From contig NZ_CP154857.1 in assembly GCF_039614715.1 (NCBI RefSeq), positions 558,001 to 622,000 on the forward strand: a DNA stretch of 64,000 nucleotides, given 5' to 3'. The notes under the pieces were generated by a model that ran no database searches, was not told where the DNA came from, and saw only the letters and a list, made by a program, of their open reading frames with translations. This document shows positions 54,565-63,201 of the stretch, one piece after another. The stretch's first letter is position 1. Every line of letters starts with the position of its first letter. The DNA is from Microbacterium sp. AZCO (lineage in GTDB: Bacteria > Actinomycetota > Actinomycetes > Actinomycetales > Microbacteriaceae). Both the position numbers and the translations under genes were made by a program.

Positions 54565-56379
54565 ATGAGCGAGTCGGTGGGCGATCGGCGCTGGCGCGGC
54601 TGGAGCGTGCTGCCGCGACTCGTCGCGACGGCGCCGCCGCGGCTGCTGCTCGTCGTGGGAGTGGCGATGGTCGCGCTCGCGATGGTGCTCGTCGCGCGCC
54701 CTCTCACGTCGCTGCTCGTCCTCGGCGTCTACGTCGGCGCGAGCGCGGTCGTGTCGGGCCTGATCGAGCTGCGGACGCCGCGCGGAGGGTGGTGGACGCG
54801 CGCCATCGCGGTCGCCTGGATCGTCTTCGGAATCGTCGTCCTGGTGTGGCTCGGGCGGAGCCTGGACCTGCTGCCCCTCGCGCTGTCGCTCCTCCTCGTG
54901 CTGGGCGGCCTCGCGTCGATCGGCCACGCCCTCTTCGGCGGCCGGCTCAGTGAGCGCGTGCTCGCCGCCACCTGGGGCGTGACCCAGCTCGTGTTCGGCA
55001 TCCTGTCGGTCACCTACCTGGATGTGACGGTGCTCGTCGCGGCGCTGGTCTTCGGAGTGTGGATGCTGGTCTTCGGCGCCGTGCTCTTCGTGCGGGGCCT
55101 GCGCGCGATCCTCGGGCCGCCGCCGGACCGTTCCGAGCGCGCCGAGCGGCGCGCCCGGCGCTGGGCCGATGCGGGACGATGGGCGCTCGCCGTCGTTCTC
55201 GTCGGCGTCACGGCGGCGGGATGGGCGGTCGACGACTGGTTCGCGCGCGGCGCCCCCGTCGTCGACGCCTTCTACGATCCACCGGCCGAGGTGCCGGCCG
55301 ACCACGGGCAGCTCATCCGGTCGGAGGACTACGGCGGGCGGCAGCCCGCCGGGGGCGATGTCATGCGCATCCTCTACACGACGCGAGATGCGACCGGACG
55401 GCCGGCGGTCGGCAGTGCGCTCGTCATCGTCCCGTCGAAGGCCAACCCGGGACCTCGGCCCGTCGTGTCGTGGAACCACGGGACGACGGGCGTCGCGCGC
55501 GCCTGCGCGCCGAGCCTGCGCTCCGACGCGGCGACGAAGTGGGCCATCCCGGCGCTCGAGGACGCGCTCGACCGGGGCTGGGTCGTCGTCGCCTCCGATT
55601 ACTCGGGGCAGGGCGCGCCCGGGGTGTTCCCCTACCTCATCGGCAAGGGCGAGGCGAAGTCGTCGCTCGACGCGATCCTCGCCGCCCGGCAGCTGCAGGG
55701 CCTCTGGCTCTCCCGGGACGTCGTCGTGTGGGGGCACTCGCAGGGCGGCCACGCGGCGCTGTGGACGACCCGGCTCGCGCCCGACTACGCGCCGCTGCTG
55801 CGCGTCAAAGGCACGGCCGTTCTCGCGCCCGTGACCGACCCCATCGCGCTCGCGCGCGAGCTGCGCGGGGGCGATGCGAACGCGCTGCTCTCGGTCCTCA
55901 TCTCGTGGTTGCTCGTGCCGTACGCGGACACCTACCCCGAGGTCGAGCTGGGCGACTACATCGCTCCGGGAGCGCGGGCGATCGTGCGCGAGATGACGCA
56001 GCGCTGCCTGTCCGAGCCGGGCGTCATCGTCTCGGTCGTCTCGGCGCTCGGCGTCTCGGAGGACCGCCCGCTCTACACCGCCGACCTCACGACGGGCGCG
56101 CTCGGCCGCCGGCTCAGCCAGAACGCCGTCCCGCCGGCGTTCGATCAGCCGGTCCTCGTCGGCTGGGGGACTGCGGACGAGGTCATTCCCCCCGAGCTGC
56201 AGCAGAGCTTCATCGGCGATCTCTGCACGAAGGGCGTCTCGGTGCGCTGGGTCGAGATGCAGGGGTACGACCATCTCGGCGTCCTGCTGCCCGGGTCGGG
56301 CTTCCTTCCCACGCTCGTGGGATGGACGGGTGCCCGGTTCACGGGTGCGGAGTACCCGCTCGACGACTGCGGGCGCTGA
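54565..56379 (+). CDS. DUF308/HdeD-like membrane domain fused to a secretory-lipase-type hydrolase
   Basis: 604 aa. Residues ~20-185 hold six hydrophobic helices arranged as repeated pairs (LLLVVGVAMVALAMVLVARP; LLLVLGGLASIGHALFGG), like DUF308/HdeD proteins; a seventh helix follows (~210). The rest is an alpha/beta-hydrolase of the LIP secretory lipase type: VVSWNHGTTG oxyanion region, nucleophile GHSQGGH (Ser about 391), Asp in WGTADEVI, and His in GYDHLGV. The hydrolase domain would sit outside the membrane. Substrate unknown. Confidence 0.82.
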   Translation: MSESVGDRRWRGWSVLPRLVATAPPRLLLVVGVAMVALAMVLVARPLTSLLVLGVYVGASAVVSGLIELRTPRGGWWTRAIAVAWIVFGIVVLVWLGRSLDLLPLALSLLLVLGGLASIGHALFGGRLSERVLAATWGVTQLVFGILSVTYLDVTVLVAALVFGVWMLVFGAVLFVRGLRAILGPPPDRSERAERRARRWADAGRWALAVVLVGVTAAGWAVDDWFARGAPVVDAFYDPPAEVPADHGQLIRSEDYGGRQPAGGDVMRILYTTRDATGRPAVGSALVIVPSKANPGPRPVVSWNHGTTGVARACAPSLRSDAATKWAIPALEDALDRGWVVVASDYSGQGAPGVFPYLIGKGEAKSSLDAILAARQLQGLWLSRDVVVWGHSQGGHAALWTTRLAPDYAPLLRVKGTAVLAPVTDPIALARELRGGDANALLSVLISWLLVPYADTYPEVELGDYIAPGARAIVREMTQRCLSEPGVIVSVVSALGVSEDRPLYTADLTTGALGRRLSQNAVPPAFDQPVLVGWGTADEVIPPELQQSFIGDLCTKGVSVRWVEMQGYDHLGVLLPGSGFLPTLVGWTGARFTGAEYPLDDCGR

Positions 56380-56395
56380 CCGTTGCGCCGGCTCC

Positions 56396-57346
56396 TCACA
56401 GCTTGGCGTAGCGACCGCGGAAGCCGCAGAACACCCCATACGCGATGAAGCCGACGCCCACCGCGGCGGCCAGCCACGAGCCGGCGGGGAGGGACTTCAT
56501 CGCGTCGACGGCGCCGTCGAGTCCGCCTGCCGCCTTCGGATCGATGCGCACCGCCGCGATCAGGAAGATCGCGCCCACGATCACGAGGGCGACCCCCTTC
56601 GCGACGAACCCGAAGACGCCCAGCACGGCCACGGTGATGCCGAGCGCGCCGTCGGGCAGCTCGAGCTTGTCGCGGAAGCTGCGGCGCACCCCCATCACGA
56701 CGAACGCGAGGCCCGCGCCCCCGACGGCGACGCCGAAGACTCCCAGCAGCAGCGGGCCGCCGGGAATCGACAGGATGCCGCGGCTCGCGCCCTCCGCAGC
56801 CGCCTCGCCGTTCGGCCTCGCGCCCAGGGCGACGGATGCCGCGATCCCGCCGAGCGCGAGGAAGACGAGCGCCTGCCCCCATTCGGCGACGCGGCGTCCC
56901 CACTTGGTCGCGATCTTGCGACGGGTGGCGCGCTCGGGCTGGTCGCTGCCGCGCCGCTCGGGATCGCTGCCGCGCCTCGGCTGGTCGTCGCCGCGCCGCG
57001 GCCGGTCGTCGCCGCGCCGCGGCCCGTCGTCGCCGGGCGCGTGCTTCTCGCCGTCACGCCGGGCGAGCAGTCCCTCCGCCGCGTGATAGACGCCGAGCGC
57101 CCACAGCGTCACGGCGAGCACCCAGAGCGCCGCAAAGCCGACGGGCGCGGCGGCGATCGCCTTGAACGCACCGGCCTGGTCGCTCTCGCCGCGGCCGCCG
57201 AACGCGAGCACGAGCACGATGATGCCCACGAGCGCGTGCACGACGCCGTTCGCGAAGTAGCCCGCCCGCGCGAGCACGCGCACGCCGCCGTTCGACTCGG
57301 TCTCGCGTGCGACGTGCTTCGCCTCCGCCTTCGCCTCGCCCTTCAC
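56396..57346 (-). CDS. DUF1206 membrane protein with charged repeat linker
   Basis: 316 aa. Three repeats of a two-helix DUF1206 unit (ARAGYFANGVVHALVGIIVLVL; AEWGQALVFLALGGIAASVAL; VLGVFGFVAKGVALVIVGAIFL). Between units 1 and 2 is a hydrophilic insertion of RRGDD-type repeats, about 40 residues. Function unknown. The GTG at 57346 lies seven bases after a TAGGCT box; the longer frame to 57406 is rejected. Confidence 0.85.
   Translation of the reverse strand: MKGEAKAEAKHVARETESNGGVRVLARAGYFANGVVHALVGIIVLVLAFGGRGESDQAGAFKAIAAAPVGFAALWVLAVTLWALGVYHAAEGLLARRDGEKHAPGDDGPRRGDDRPRRGDDQPRRGSDPERRGSDQPERATRRKIATKWGRRVAEWGQALVFLALGGIAASVALGARPNGEAAAEGASRGILSIPGGPLLLGVFGVAVGGAGLAFVVMGVRRSFRDKLELPDGALGITVAVLGVFGFVAKGVALVIVGAIFLIAAVRIDPKAAGGLDGAVDAMKSLPAGSWLAAAVGVGFIAYGVFCGFRGRYAKL
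56940..57035 (-). repeat. Tandem repeat encoding R-R-G-D-D linker
   Basis: About five imperfect 18-bp units giving DGPRRGD, DRPRRGD, DQPRRGS, DPERRGS and DQPERA in the DUF1206 gene. Confidence 0.75.
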
Positions 57347-57353
57347 GGGCGTC

Positions 57354-57359
57354 AGCCTA
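57354..57359 (-). promoter_or_regulatory. -10 box TAGGCT, leaderless DUF1206 promoter
   Basis: Minus-strand TAGGCT seven bases before the GTG at 57346. Confidence 0.48.
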
Positions 57360-57436
57360 GGAAGCGCGGCCCGGAGCGGGAGAGGGGTTGACGGGCCGGC
57401 ATCCACCCGACTCGGACGACGCCGGTTCGCGAGACC

Positions 57437-58078
57437 TCAGGATTCCGGGTTCGGGTCTCCCGTGATCCACGGCGGCCCGAGCGGCACGACGCGCCGGCCC
57501 ATCGTCCGCCAGTAGAACTTCTCGACGAGCATGTACGCCGCGAGGGCCGCGGCGATGAGGAGGATGACCGACCCCATGCTCGCCGTGCCCTCCGCGTCGG
57601 TGAAGGCCGCGATCGACTGCAGGCCGAGCCCCGCGGAGACGCAGAGGAGAGTCACCGGCAGCACCGTGTTGTGCACCGCGCCCGCCGGGGCGAACAGGAG
57701 CGCGAGGAGGGCGAAGGTCAGCGAGAACAGGCCCCGGGCCTGTGCCGTCACCTCGAAGAATCCCAGCTCCTCGCCGAGCAGGAAGCCCGGGACGACGATC
57801 CAGTACCACCCGAACGCGTTGTAGACGATGAAGTGGAAGTTGTCGCCCGCGAAGTACGACAGCATGCCCGCCGTCACCTGCACGACGCCGCCGAAGACGG
57901 CGCCCACCCAGAACACCGGCGCGTCGTCCTGAAGCCCCAGGTGCGCGAGCTGCGCCGTGAGCGTCGCGAGGACGAACCCGAGGAGCCCGATGAGGCCCGG
58001 GTCGGCGACGCGCAGCCCGCCGCGATGCGGCACGCGGATGGCATCCGTGATGGCGATGTTCGTCGTGCCGTCGGTCAT
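57437..58078 (-). CDS. GPR1/FUN34/YaaH-family acetate uptake transporter
   Basis: 213 aa, six membrane helices: GLIGLLGFVLATLTAQLAHLG; VFWVGAVFGGVVQVTAGMLSYF; AFGWYWIVVPGFLL; and others, with the FGGxxQxxAG motif of the family. The usual N-terminal NPAPLGL motif of acetate/succinate transporters reads DPGLIGL here, so the substrate may differ. AAGGGG ribosome site. No promoter was recognised in the 58079-58211 region. Confidence 0.85.
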   Translation of the reverse strand: MTDGTTNIAITDAIRVPHRGGLRVADPGLIGLLGFVLATLTAQLAHLGLQDDAPVFWVGAVFGGVVQVTAGMLSYFAGDNFHFIVYNAFGWYWIVVPGFLLGEELGFFEVTAQARGLFSLTFALLALLFAPAGAVHNTVLPVTLLCVSAGLGLQSIAAFTDAEGTASMGSVILLIAAALAAYMLVEKFYWRTMGRRVVPLGPPWITGDPNPES

Positions 58079-58211
58079 GTCCCGATGCCCCTTCGGTTCG
58101 TGCCGGCCGTGGAGCCGGCGCCGCTCAGCTGCATCCCCAGTATGGCGAGGGTCCGTTCCGGCCACCATGCGCCGACCAGCGCCCTCCCAGCCCGGCGGAC
58201 CGGGCATCCGG

Positions 58212-58217
58212 TAACGT
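58212..58217 (+). promoter_or_regulatory. Candidate -10 box of the nusA operon
   Basis: TAACGT 56 bases before the nusA GTG, behind a 6-bp hairpin (58190-58205). The leader would be about 50 nt. Confidence 0.35.
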
Positions 58218-58273
58218 ATGGGGGATGCCGGCGGGCGAGACGTGCCGGTGAGAGCTGAATAGGGAGGTTGATC

Positions 58274-59263
58274 GTGGACATCGATCTGGGACTGCTGAGG
58301 ACGATCGAGCGTGAGAAGGAGATCCCCTTCGACGAGCTCGTCCGCATCATCGAGCAGGCGATCCTGACCGCCTACGCCAAGCACAGCTCGCCCACAGGCG
58401 AACTCCCCGAGGGCGCTCGCGCGCAGCTCGACCGCAAGACCGGTCACGTCGCGATCTTCGTCCCCCTCACCGACGACGAGGGCGCCGTGATCGGCGAGGA
58501 GGAGACCACTCCCGACGACTTCGGCCGCATCGCCGCGTTCGCCGCGAAGCAGGTCATCAGCCAGCGCCTGCGCGACATCGCCGACGACGCCGTGCTCGGC
58601 GAGTTCCGCGGCAAGGAGGGCGACATCGTCGCCGGCGTCGTGCAGCAGGGCCCGAACCCGCGCATGGTGCACGTCGACCTGGGCTCCGTCGAGGCGATCC
58701 TGCCCCCCGAGGAGCAGGTGCCGAGCGAGGACTACGCGCACGGCGCGCGCCTGCGTGTCTACGTGACGTCGGTCGCGAAGGGCACGAAGGGCCCCGCGAT
58801 CACCGTCTCCCGCACCCACCCGGGCCTCGTGCGCAAGCTCTTCGCGCTCGAGGTGCCCGAGATCGCGTCGGGACTCGTCGAGATCGTGTCCCTCGCCCGC
58901 GAGGCCGGCCACCGCACGAAGATCGCCGTCAAGGCGAACGACCCGACCATCAATGCCAAGGGCGCCTGCATCGGCGAGCTCGGCCGTCGCGTCCGCGCGG
59001 TGACGGAGGAGCTCGGCGGAGAGAAGATCGACATCGTCGACTACGACCCCGAGCTCGCGAAGTTCGTCGCGAACGCGCTGTCGCCCGCGAAGGTGACGTC
59101 GAGCTTCGTGCTGGATGCCGGCAGCAAGGCCGTGCGCGCGCTCGTCCCGGACTACCAGCTTTCGCTCGCGATCGGCAAGGAGGGCCAGAATGCCCGCCTC
59201 GCCGCGAAGCTCACCGGCGCCAAGATCGACATCCAGCCGGATTCGATCCTGGAAGACGCCTGA
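58274..59263 (+). CDS. nusA: Transcription termination/antitermination protein NusA
   Basis: RNA polymerase-binding pausing and antitermination factor; 329 aa, the short actinobacterial form with the N-terminal domain, S1 domain (GDIVAGVVQQGPNPRMVHVDLGSVEAILPPEEQVPSE region) and two KH domains (INAKGACIGELGRRV; SLAIGKEGQNARLAAKLTG), without C-terminal acidic repeats. GTG 58274 lies six bases after GGGAGG. rimP, normally just upstream of nusA, is absent here. Confidence 0.94.
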   Translation: MDIDLGLLRTIEREKEIPFDELVRIIEQAILTAYAKHSSPTGELPEGARAQLDRKTGHVAIFVPLTDDEGAVIGEEETTPDDFGRIAAFAAKQVISQRLRDIADDAVLGEFRGKEGDIVAGVVQQGPNPRMVHVDLGSVEAILPPEEQVPSEDYAHGARLRVYVTSVAKGTKGPAITVSRTHPGLVRKLFALEVPEIASGLVEIVSLAREAGHRTKIAVKANDPTINAKGACIGELGRRVRAVTEELGGEKIDIVDYDPELAKFVANALSPAKVTSSFVLDAGSKAVRALVPDYQLSLAIGKEGQNARLAAKLTGAKIDIQPDSILEDA

Positions 59264-59319
59264 CCGGATACGGTCCAGCGCGCTCCCGGTCGTCGAGCGA
59301 GCGGAAACGCGGGTGTAGA

Positions 59320-59592
59320 ATGGAACCTGTACGAACGTGCGTCGGATGCCGCACGCGTGCTTCCCGCTCCGCTCTGCTCAGGGTGGTCGCCATCGATTCC
59401 GTCCTCGTCGCAGACGAGCGCGCGGTCATGCCGGGGAGGGGCGCGTGGGTGCACGAGACGAGCGAGTGCATGGATGCCGCCCTTCGGCGCCGCGCCTTCG
59501 TACGGGCACTCCGTGTGTCAGGCCCGCTTGACACGCAGACCATCGAGAAACGGCTGAACGGCTATGGAAACAAAGTGAACGGCTCGAAATGA
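59320..59592 (+). CDS. ylxR: YlxR-family RNA-binding protein
   Basis: 90 aa DUF448 protein. Signature [17 protein letters not shown] and PGRGAWVH, with conserved Cys residues. YlxR is a nucleoid-associated/RNA-binding regulator and binds RNase P RNA in some species. It sits between nusA and infB as in most bacteria. A TAGAAT lies across its ATG, more probably coincidental than a promoter for itself. Confidence 0.9.
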   Translation: MEPVRTCVGCRTRASRSALLRVVAIDSVLVADERAVMPGRGAWVHETSECMDAALRRRAFVRALRVSGPLDTQTIEKRLNGYGNKVNGSK

Positions 59593-59646
59593 GACCCGTC
59601 CGCTAGACGGTCTGCCCTGCCTGGGTAGACCCCAGACAGGAGAATT

Positions 59647-62520
59647 GTGGCAAACGCCAAACCACGCGTACACGAGATCGCTTCGGAACTCGGCGTCGAC
59701 AGCAAGGTCGCTCTGGCCAAGCTGAAGGAGCTCGGAGAGTTCGTCAAGAGCCCCTCGTCGACCATCGAGCCCCCCGTGGCTCGCAAGCTCCGCGCCGCCC
59801 TCGAGGCGGACGGGGCTGCAGCGCCTGCTGCCGCCGAGCAGAAGCCGGCGCATTCGGCGCGCCCGGCCGGTCGTCCCGGCCCCGTGCGCCCCGCCGCCCC
59901 CGCGGCACCGTCCACGTCGGGCCCGCGTCCGTCGGCGCCCGCTCCGGCTCCGGCGCCCGCCCCGGCTGCGCCTGCGAAGCCGGCCGCCGCTGCGGCACCG
60001 GCCGCTCCGGCGCCCGCCGCCGCCGCGCCTGCTCCCGCCGCCGCTGCTGCGCCGCCTCCGGCCCCCGCCGCCCCCAAGGCGCCGGAGGCGCCGGCCGCCT
60101 CGACGCCCGCTCCGGCCGCGCCCGGTGCCCCCAAGCCCGGTGGCGCACCCAAGCCCGGCGGCGCGACGCCGCAGCCGCCGCGCCCCGGCGGCGCTCCGCG
60201 TCCGGGCAACAACCCCTTCGCGTCGTCGCAGGGCATGGGCCAGCGTCCCGCCGGCCCGCGTCCGGGCAACAACCCCTTCGCTTCCGCGCAGGGCATGGGC
60301 CAGCGGCCCACACCCGGCAACATCCCGCGTCCGCAGGCTCCTCGCCCCGGCTCGCCGCGTCCCGGCGCTCCGCGTCCGGGCGGTGCGGGTCGTCCCGGCG
60401 GCGGCGGTCGTCCCGGCGCGCCCTTCCAGCAGCGTCCCGGCGGCCCCGGTCGTCCCGGCGGTGCCGGCGGCGGCTTCCAGCGCCCCGGCGGCGCGCCCGG
60501 CGCGGGTGCGCCCGGCGGCTTCGCGGGCCGTCCCGCAGGTGGTGGCGGCCGCGGCCGTGGCCCCGGCGGCGGCACCGCGGGCGCCTTCGGCAAGGGCGGC
60601 GGCAAGTCGAAGCAGCGCAAGTCGCGTCGCGCGAAGCGGCAGGAATTCGAGATGCGGTCGGCGCCGGTCGTCGGCGGCGTCAACGTCCAGAAGGGCAACG
60701 GCGAGATCATCCGCCTGCGCCGCGGCGCGTCGATCGCCGACTTCGCCGACAAGCTCGAGGCCCTGCGCGGCTACACCGTGCAGCCCGGCACGCTCGTGAC
60801 GATCCTCTTCAACCTGGGCGAGATGGCCACGGCCACCGAGTCGCTCGACGAGGCGACGTTCGAGGTGCTCGGCGCCGAGCTCGGCTACAAGATCCAGATG
60901 GTCTCGCCCGAGGACGAGGACAAGGAGCTCCTCGAGGGCTTCGGTCTCGACCTCGAGGCCGAGCTGGAGGCGGAGAACGAGGAAGACCTCGAGATCCGGC
61001 CTCCGGTCGTGACCGTGATGGGCCACGTCGACCACGGTAAGACGCGACTGCTCGACGCCATCCGCCAGACCAACGTCGTGGCGGGCGAGGCCGGCGGCAT
61101 CACGCAGCACATCGGTGCGTACCAGGTCTGGACCGAGCACGACGGCATCGAGCGTGCGATCACCTTCATCGACACCCCGGGTCACGAGGCGTTCACCGCC
61201 ATGCGTGCTCGTGGTGCGCAGGTGACGGATATCGCGATCCTCGTGGTCGCCGCCGACGACGGCATCATGCCGCAGACGGTGGAGGCCCTGAACCACGCCC
61301 AGGCGGCCGAAGTGCCGATCGTGGTCGCGGTCAACAAGGTCGACAAGCCCGACGCCAACCCGGCCAAGGTGCGCCAGCAGCTCACCGAGTACGGCCTGGT
61401 CGCCGAGGAGTACGGCGGCGACGTCATGTTCGTCGACGTCTCGGCGCGCCAGAACACCGGCATCCAGGAGCTCCTCGACGCGGTCCTGCTGACCGCCGAC
61501 GCGGGTCTCGACCTCACGGCGAACCCGAACAAGGACGCCCGCGGTGTCGCGATCGAAGCCAAGCTCGACAAGGGTCGCGGCTCGGTCGCCACGGTGCTCA
61601 TCCAGTCCGGAACGCTCCGCGTCGGCGACGCGATCGTGGCAGGCACGGCCTACGGTCGCGTCCGCGCGATGATCGACGAGAACGGCGATGCGGTCGAGGA
61701 GGCCTACCCCTCGCGTCCGGTCCAGGTGCAGGGGCTCAACTCGGTCCCGCGCGCCGGCGACACGTTCATCGTGACCGAGGAGGACCGCACGGCCCGCCAG
61801 ATCGCCGAGAAGCGCGAGGCCGCCGAGCGCAACGCCCAGCTGGCCAAGGCCCGCAAGCGCATCTCGCTCGAGGACTTCACCCGCGCTCTCGAAGAGGGCA
61901 AGGTCGAGTCGCTCAACCTCATCATCAAGGGCGACGTGTCGGGTGCCGTCGAGGCGCTCGAGGAGTCGCTCCTCAAGATCGAGGTCGACGAGTCGGTGCA
62001 GCTGCGCATCATCCACCGCGGCGTCGGCGCCATCACGGAGTCCGACATCAACCTCGCGACGATCGACAACGCGATCGTCATCGGCTTCAACGTCCGTCCC
62101 GACACGAAGGCGCGCGAGCGCGCCGCCCGTGAGGGTGTGGATGTCCGGTTCTACTCGGTCATCTACAACGCGATCGACGACGTCGAGCAGTCGCTCAAGG
62201 GCCTGCTCAAGCCGGAGTTCGAAGAGGTCCAGTCGGGTGTGGCCGAGATCCGCGAGGTGTTCCGCTCCTCGAAGTTCGGCAACATCGCGGGTGTCATCGT
62301 CCGTTCGGGCACCATCACCCGCAACGCGAAGGCGCGCGTCATCCGCGACGGCGTCGTCATCGCGGACGGCCTGGCCATCGAGTCGCTGCGTCGGTTCAAG
62401 GACGACGTCACCGAGGTCCGCACGGACTTCGAAGCGGGTATCGGCCTCGGCAAGTACAACGACATCCAGATCGGCGACGAGATCGAGACCACCGAGATGG
62501 TGGAGAAGCCTCGCGGCTGA
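59647..62520 (+). CDS. infB: Translation initiation factor IF-2, long actinobacterial form
   Basis: 957 aa GTPase placing initiator tRNA. N-terminal IF2N module ([25 protein letters not shown]), then about 300 residues of Pro/Ala/Gly/Arg low complexity, with a duplicated 20-residue unit. G domain at about 455: GHVDHGKT (G1), DTPGHE (G3), NKVDKPDA (G4); then domains II-IV, including [15 protein letters not shown] with an AGGAG site. Confidence 0.96.
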   Translation: MANAKPRVHEIASELGVDSKVALAKLKELGEFVKSPSSTIEPPVARKLRAALEADGAAAPAAAEQKPAHSARPAGRPGPVRPAAPAAPSTSGPRPSAPAPAPAPAPAAPAKPAAAAAPAAPAPAAAAPAPAAAAAPPPAPAAPKAPEAPAASTPAPAAPGAPKPGGAPKPGGATPQPPRPGGAPRPGNNPFASSQGMGQRPAGPRPGNNPFASAQGMGQRPTPGNIPRPQAPRPGSPRPGAPRPGGAGRPGGGGRPGAPFQQRPGGPGRPGGAGGGFQRPGGAPGAGAPGGFAGRPAGGGGRGRGPGGGTAGAFGKGGGKSKQRKSRRAKRQEFEMRSAPVVGGVNVQKGNGEIIRLRRGASIADFADKLEALRGYTVQPGTLVTILFNLGEMATATESLDEATFEVLGAELGYKIQMVSPEDEDKELLEGFGLDLEAELEAENEEDLEIRPPVVTVMGHVDHGKTRLLDAIRQTNVVAGEAGGITQHIGAYQVWTEHDGIERAITFIDTPGHEAFTAMRARGAQVTDIAILVVAADDGIMPQTVEALNHAQAAEVPIVVAVNKVDKPDANPAKVRQQLTEYGLVAEEYGGDVMFVDVSARQNTGIQELLDAVLLTADAGLDLTANPNKDARGVAIEAKLDKGRGSVATVLIQSGTLRVGDAIVAGTAYGRVRAMIDENGDAVEEAYPSRPVQVQGLNSVPRAGDTFIVTEEDRTARQIAEKREAAERNAQLAKARKRISLEDFTRALEEGKVESLNLIIKGDVSGAVEALEESLLKIEVDESVQLRIIHRGVGAITESDINLATIDNAIVIGFNVRPDTKARERAAREGVDVRFYSVIYNAIDDVEQSLKGLLKPEFEEVQSGVAEIREVFRSSKFGNIAGVIVRSGTITRNAKARVIRDGVVIADGLAIESLRRFKDDVTEVRTDFEAGIGLGKYNDIQIGDEIETTEMVEKPRG
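60198..60305 (+). repeat. 60-bp direct repeat in infB linker
   Basis: Positions 60198-60245 recur at 60258-60305 with an exact 60-base period and few differences, giving two copies of [17 protein letters not shown]. Confidence 0.85.
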
Positions 62521-62543
62521 TCTCGACCCGGCACGGCTCCGGC

Positions 62544-62603
62544 GATGGATGCCGCTCAGACAACAGGACCCCCAAGACCCCGACTGTCTGAGCGGCATCC
62601 ATC
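62544..62603. repeat. 19-bp perfect inverted repeat between infB and rbfA
   Basis: Arms 62544-62562 and 62585-62603 are fully complementary, with a 22-base loop, inside the 133-base infB-rbfA gap. There is no T-run. It could attenuate rbfA, or be a REP-like palindrome. Confidence 0.78.
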
Positions 62604-62653
62604 ACCTCCGCCGCCACTGCATCCGCCGCGCATGGCGAGGAAGTAGAGAAGAT

Positions 62654-63088
62654 ATGGCCAGTGAACGTCAGGCACGCCTCGGGGACCGCATCCGCGTGAT
62701 CCTCGCGGAGCGTCTCGAGAAGGGTCTCCGCGACCCGCGCCTCGGGTTCGTCACGATCACCGACGTGCGTGTCACGGGCGACCTGCAGCACGCGTCGGTC
62801 TTCTACACCGTGCTGGGCTCCGAGGAGGAGCGCGCGGGATCCGCCGAGGCCCTGAAGTCGGCGACCGGGATGCTGCGCTCCGAGGTGGGCAAGCACCTCA
62901 ACGTCCGCCTCACGCCCTCGCTCGAGTTCATCCTCGACGCGATCCCCGAGAACGCGGGACACATCGAAGACCTCCTCCGTGAGGCACGCGAACGGGATGC
63001 CGCGGTCGCCGGCATCGCCGCGTCGGCGAACTACGCCGGCGAGGCCGACCCGTACGTCAAGCCCCGCGAGCTCGACGACGAGGAGTGA
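62654..63088 (+). CDS. rbfA: 30S ribosome-binding factor A
   Basis: 144 aa KH-fold factor for 16S maturation. N-terminus ERQARLGDRIRVILAERLEKGLRDPRLGFVTIT and the segment LRSEVGKHLNVRLTPSLEFILD are typical, with an acidic tail. AGAGAAG upstream of the ATG. Last gene of the nusA-ylxR-infB-rbfA group. Confidence 0.94.
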   Translation: MASERQARLGDRIRVILAERLEKGLRDPRLGFVTITDVRVTGDLQHASVFYTVLGSEEERAGSAEALKSATGMLRSEVGKHLNVRLTPSLEFILDAIPENAGHIEDLLREARERDAAVAGIAASANYAGEADPYVKPRELDDEE

Positions 63089-63117
63089 GACCTCCGCCGA
63101 CACCGCGTCGGCGATCA

Positions 63118-63166
63118 CCGCAGCGCCGGACCGGAAGCCTCTCCCGCCTCCGGCGCTGCGGCTTTC
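63118..63166 (+). terminator. Intrinsic terminator after rbfA
   Basis: Perfect 12-bp arms (63118-63129, 63150-63161) with a 20-base loop and a short TTTCT, between convergent rbfA and the glycosylase gene. Confidence 0.62.
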
Positions 63167-63201
63167 TCCGACGCTGTGGCTCGGCATCGCGGGCGCCGGC
63201 G

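Noticed and set aside
58190..58205. 6-bp GC hairpin before the nusA -10 box
   Set aside because: Expected by chance at this GC content; no T-run and no upstream plus-strand gene to terminate.
59316..59321. TAGAAT as a ylxR promoter
   Set aside because: It overlaps the ATG, so transcripts from it would lack the start codon. It could at most serve infB.
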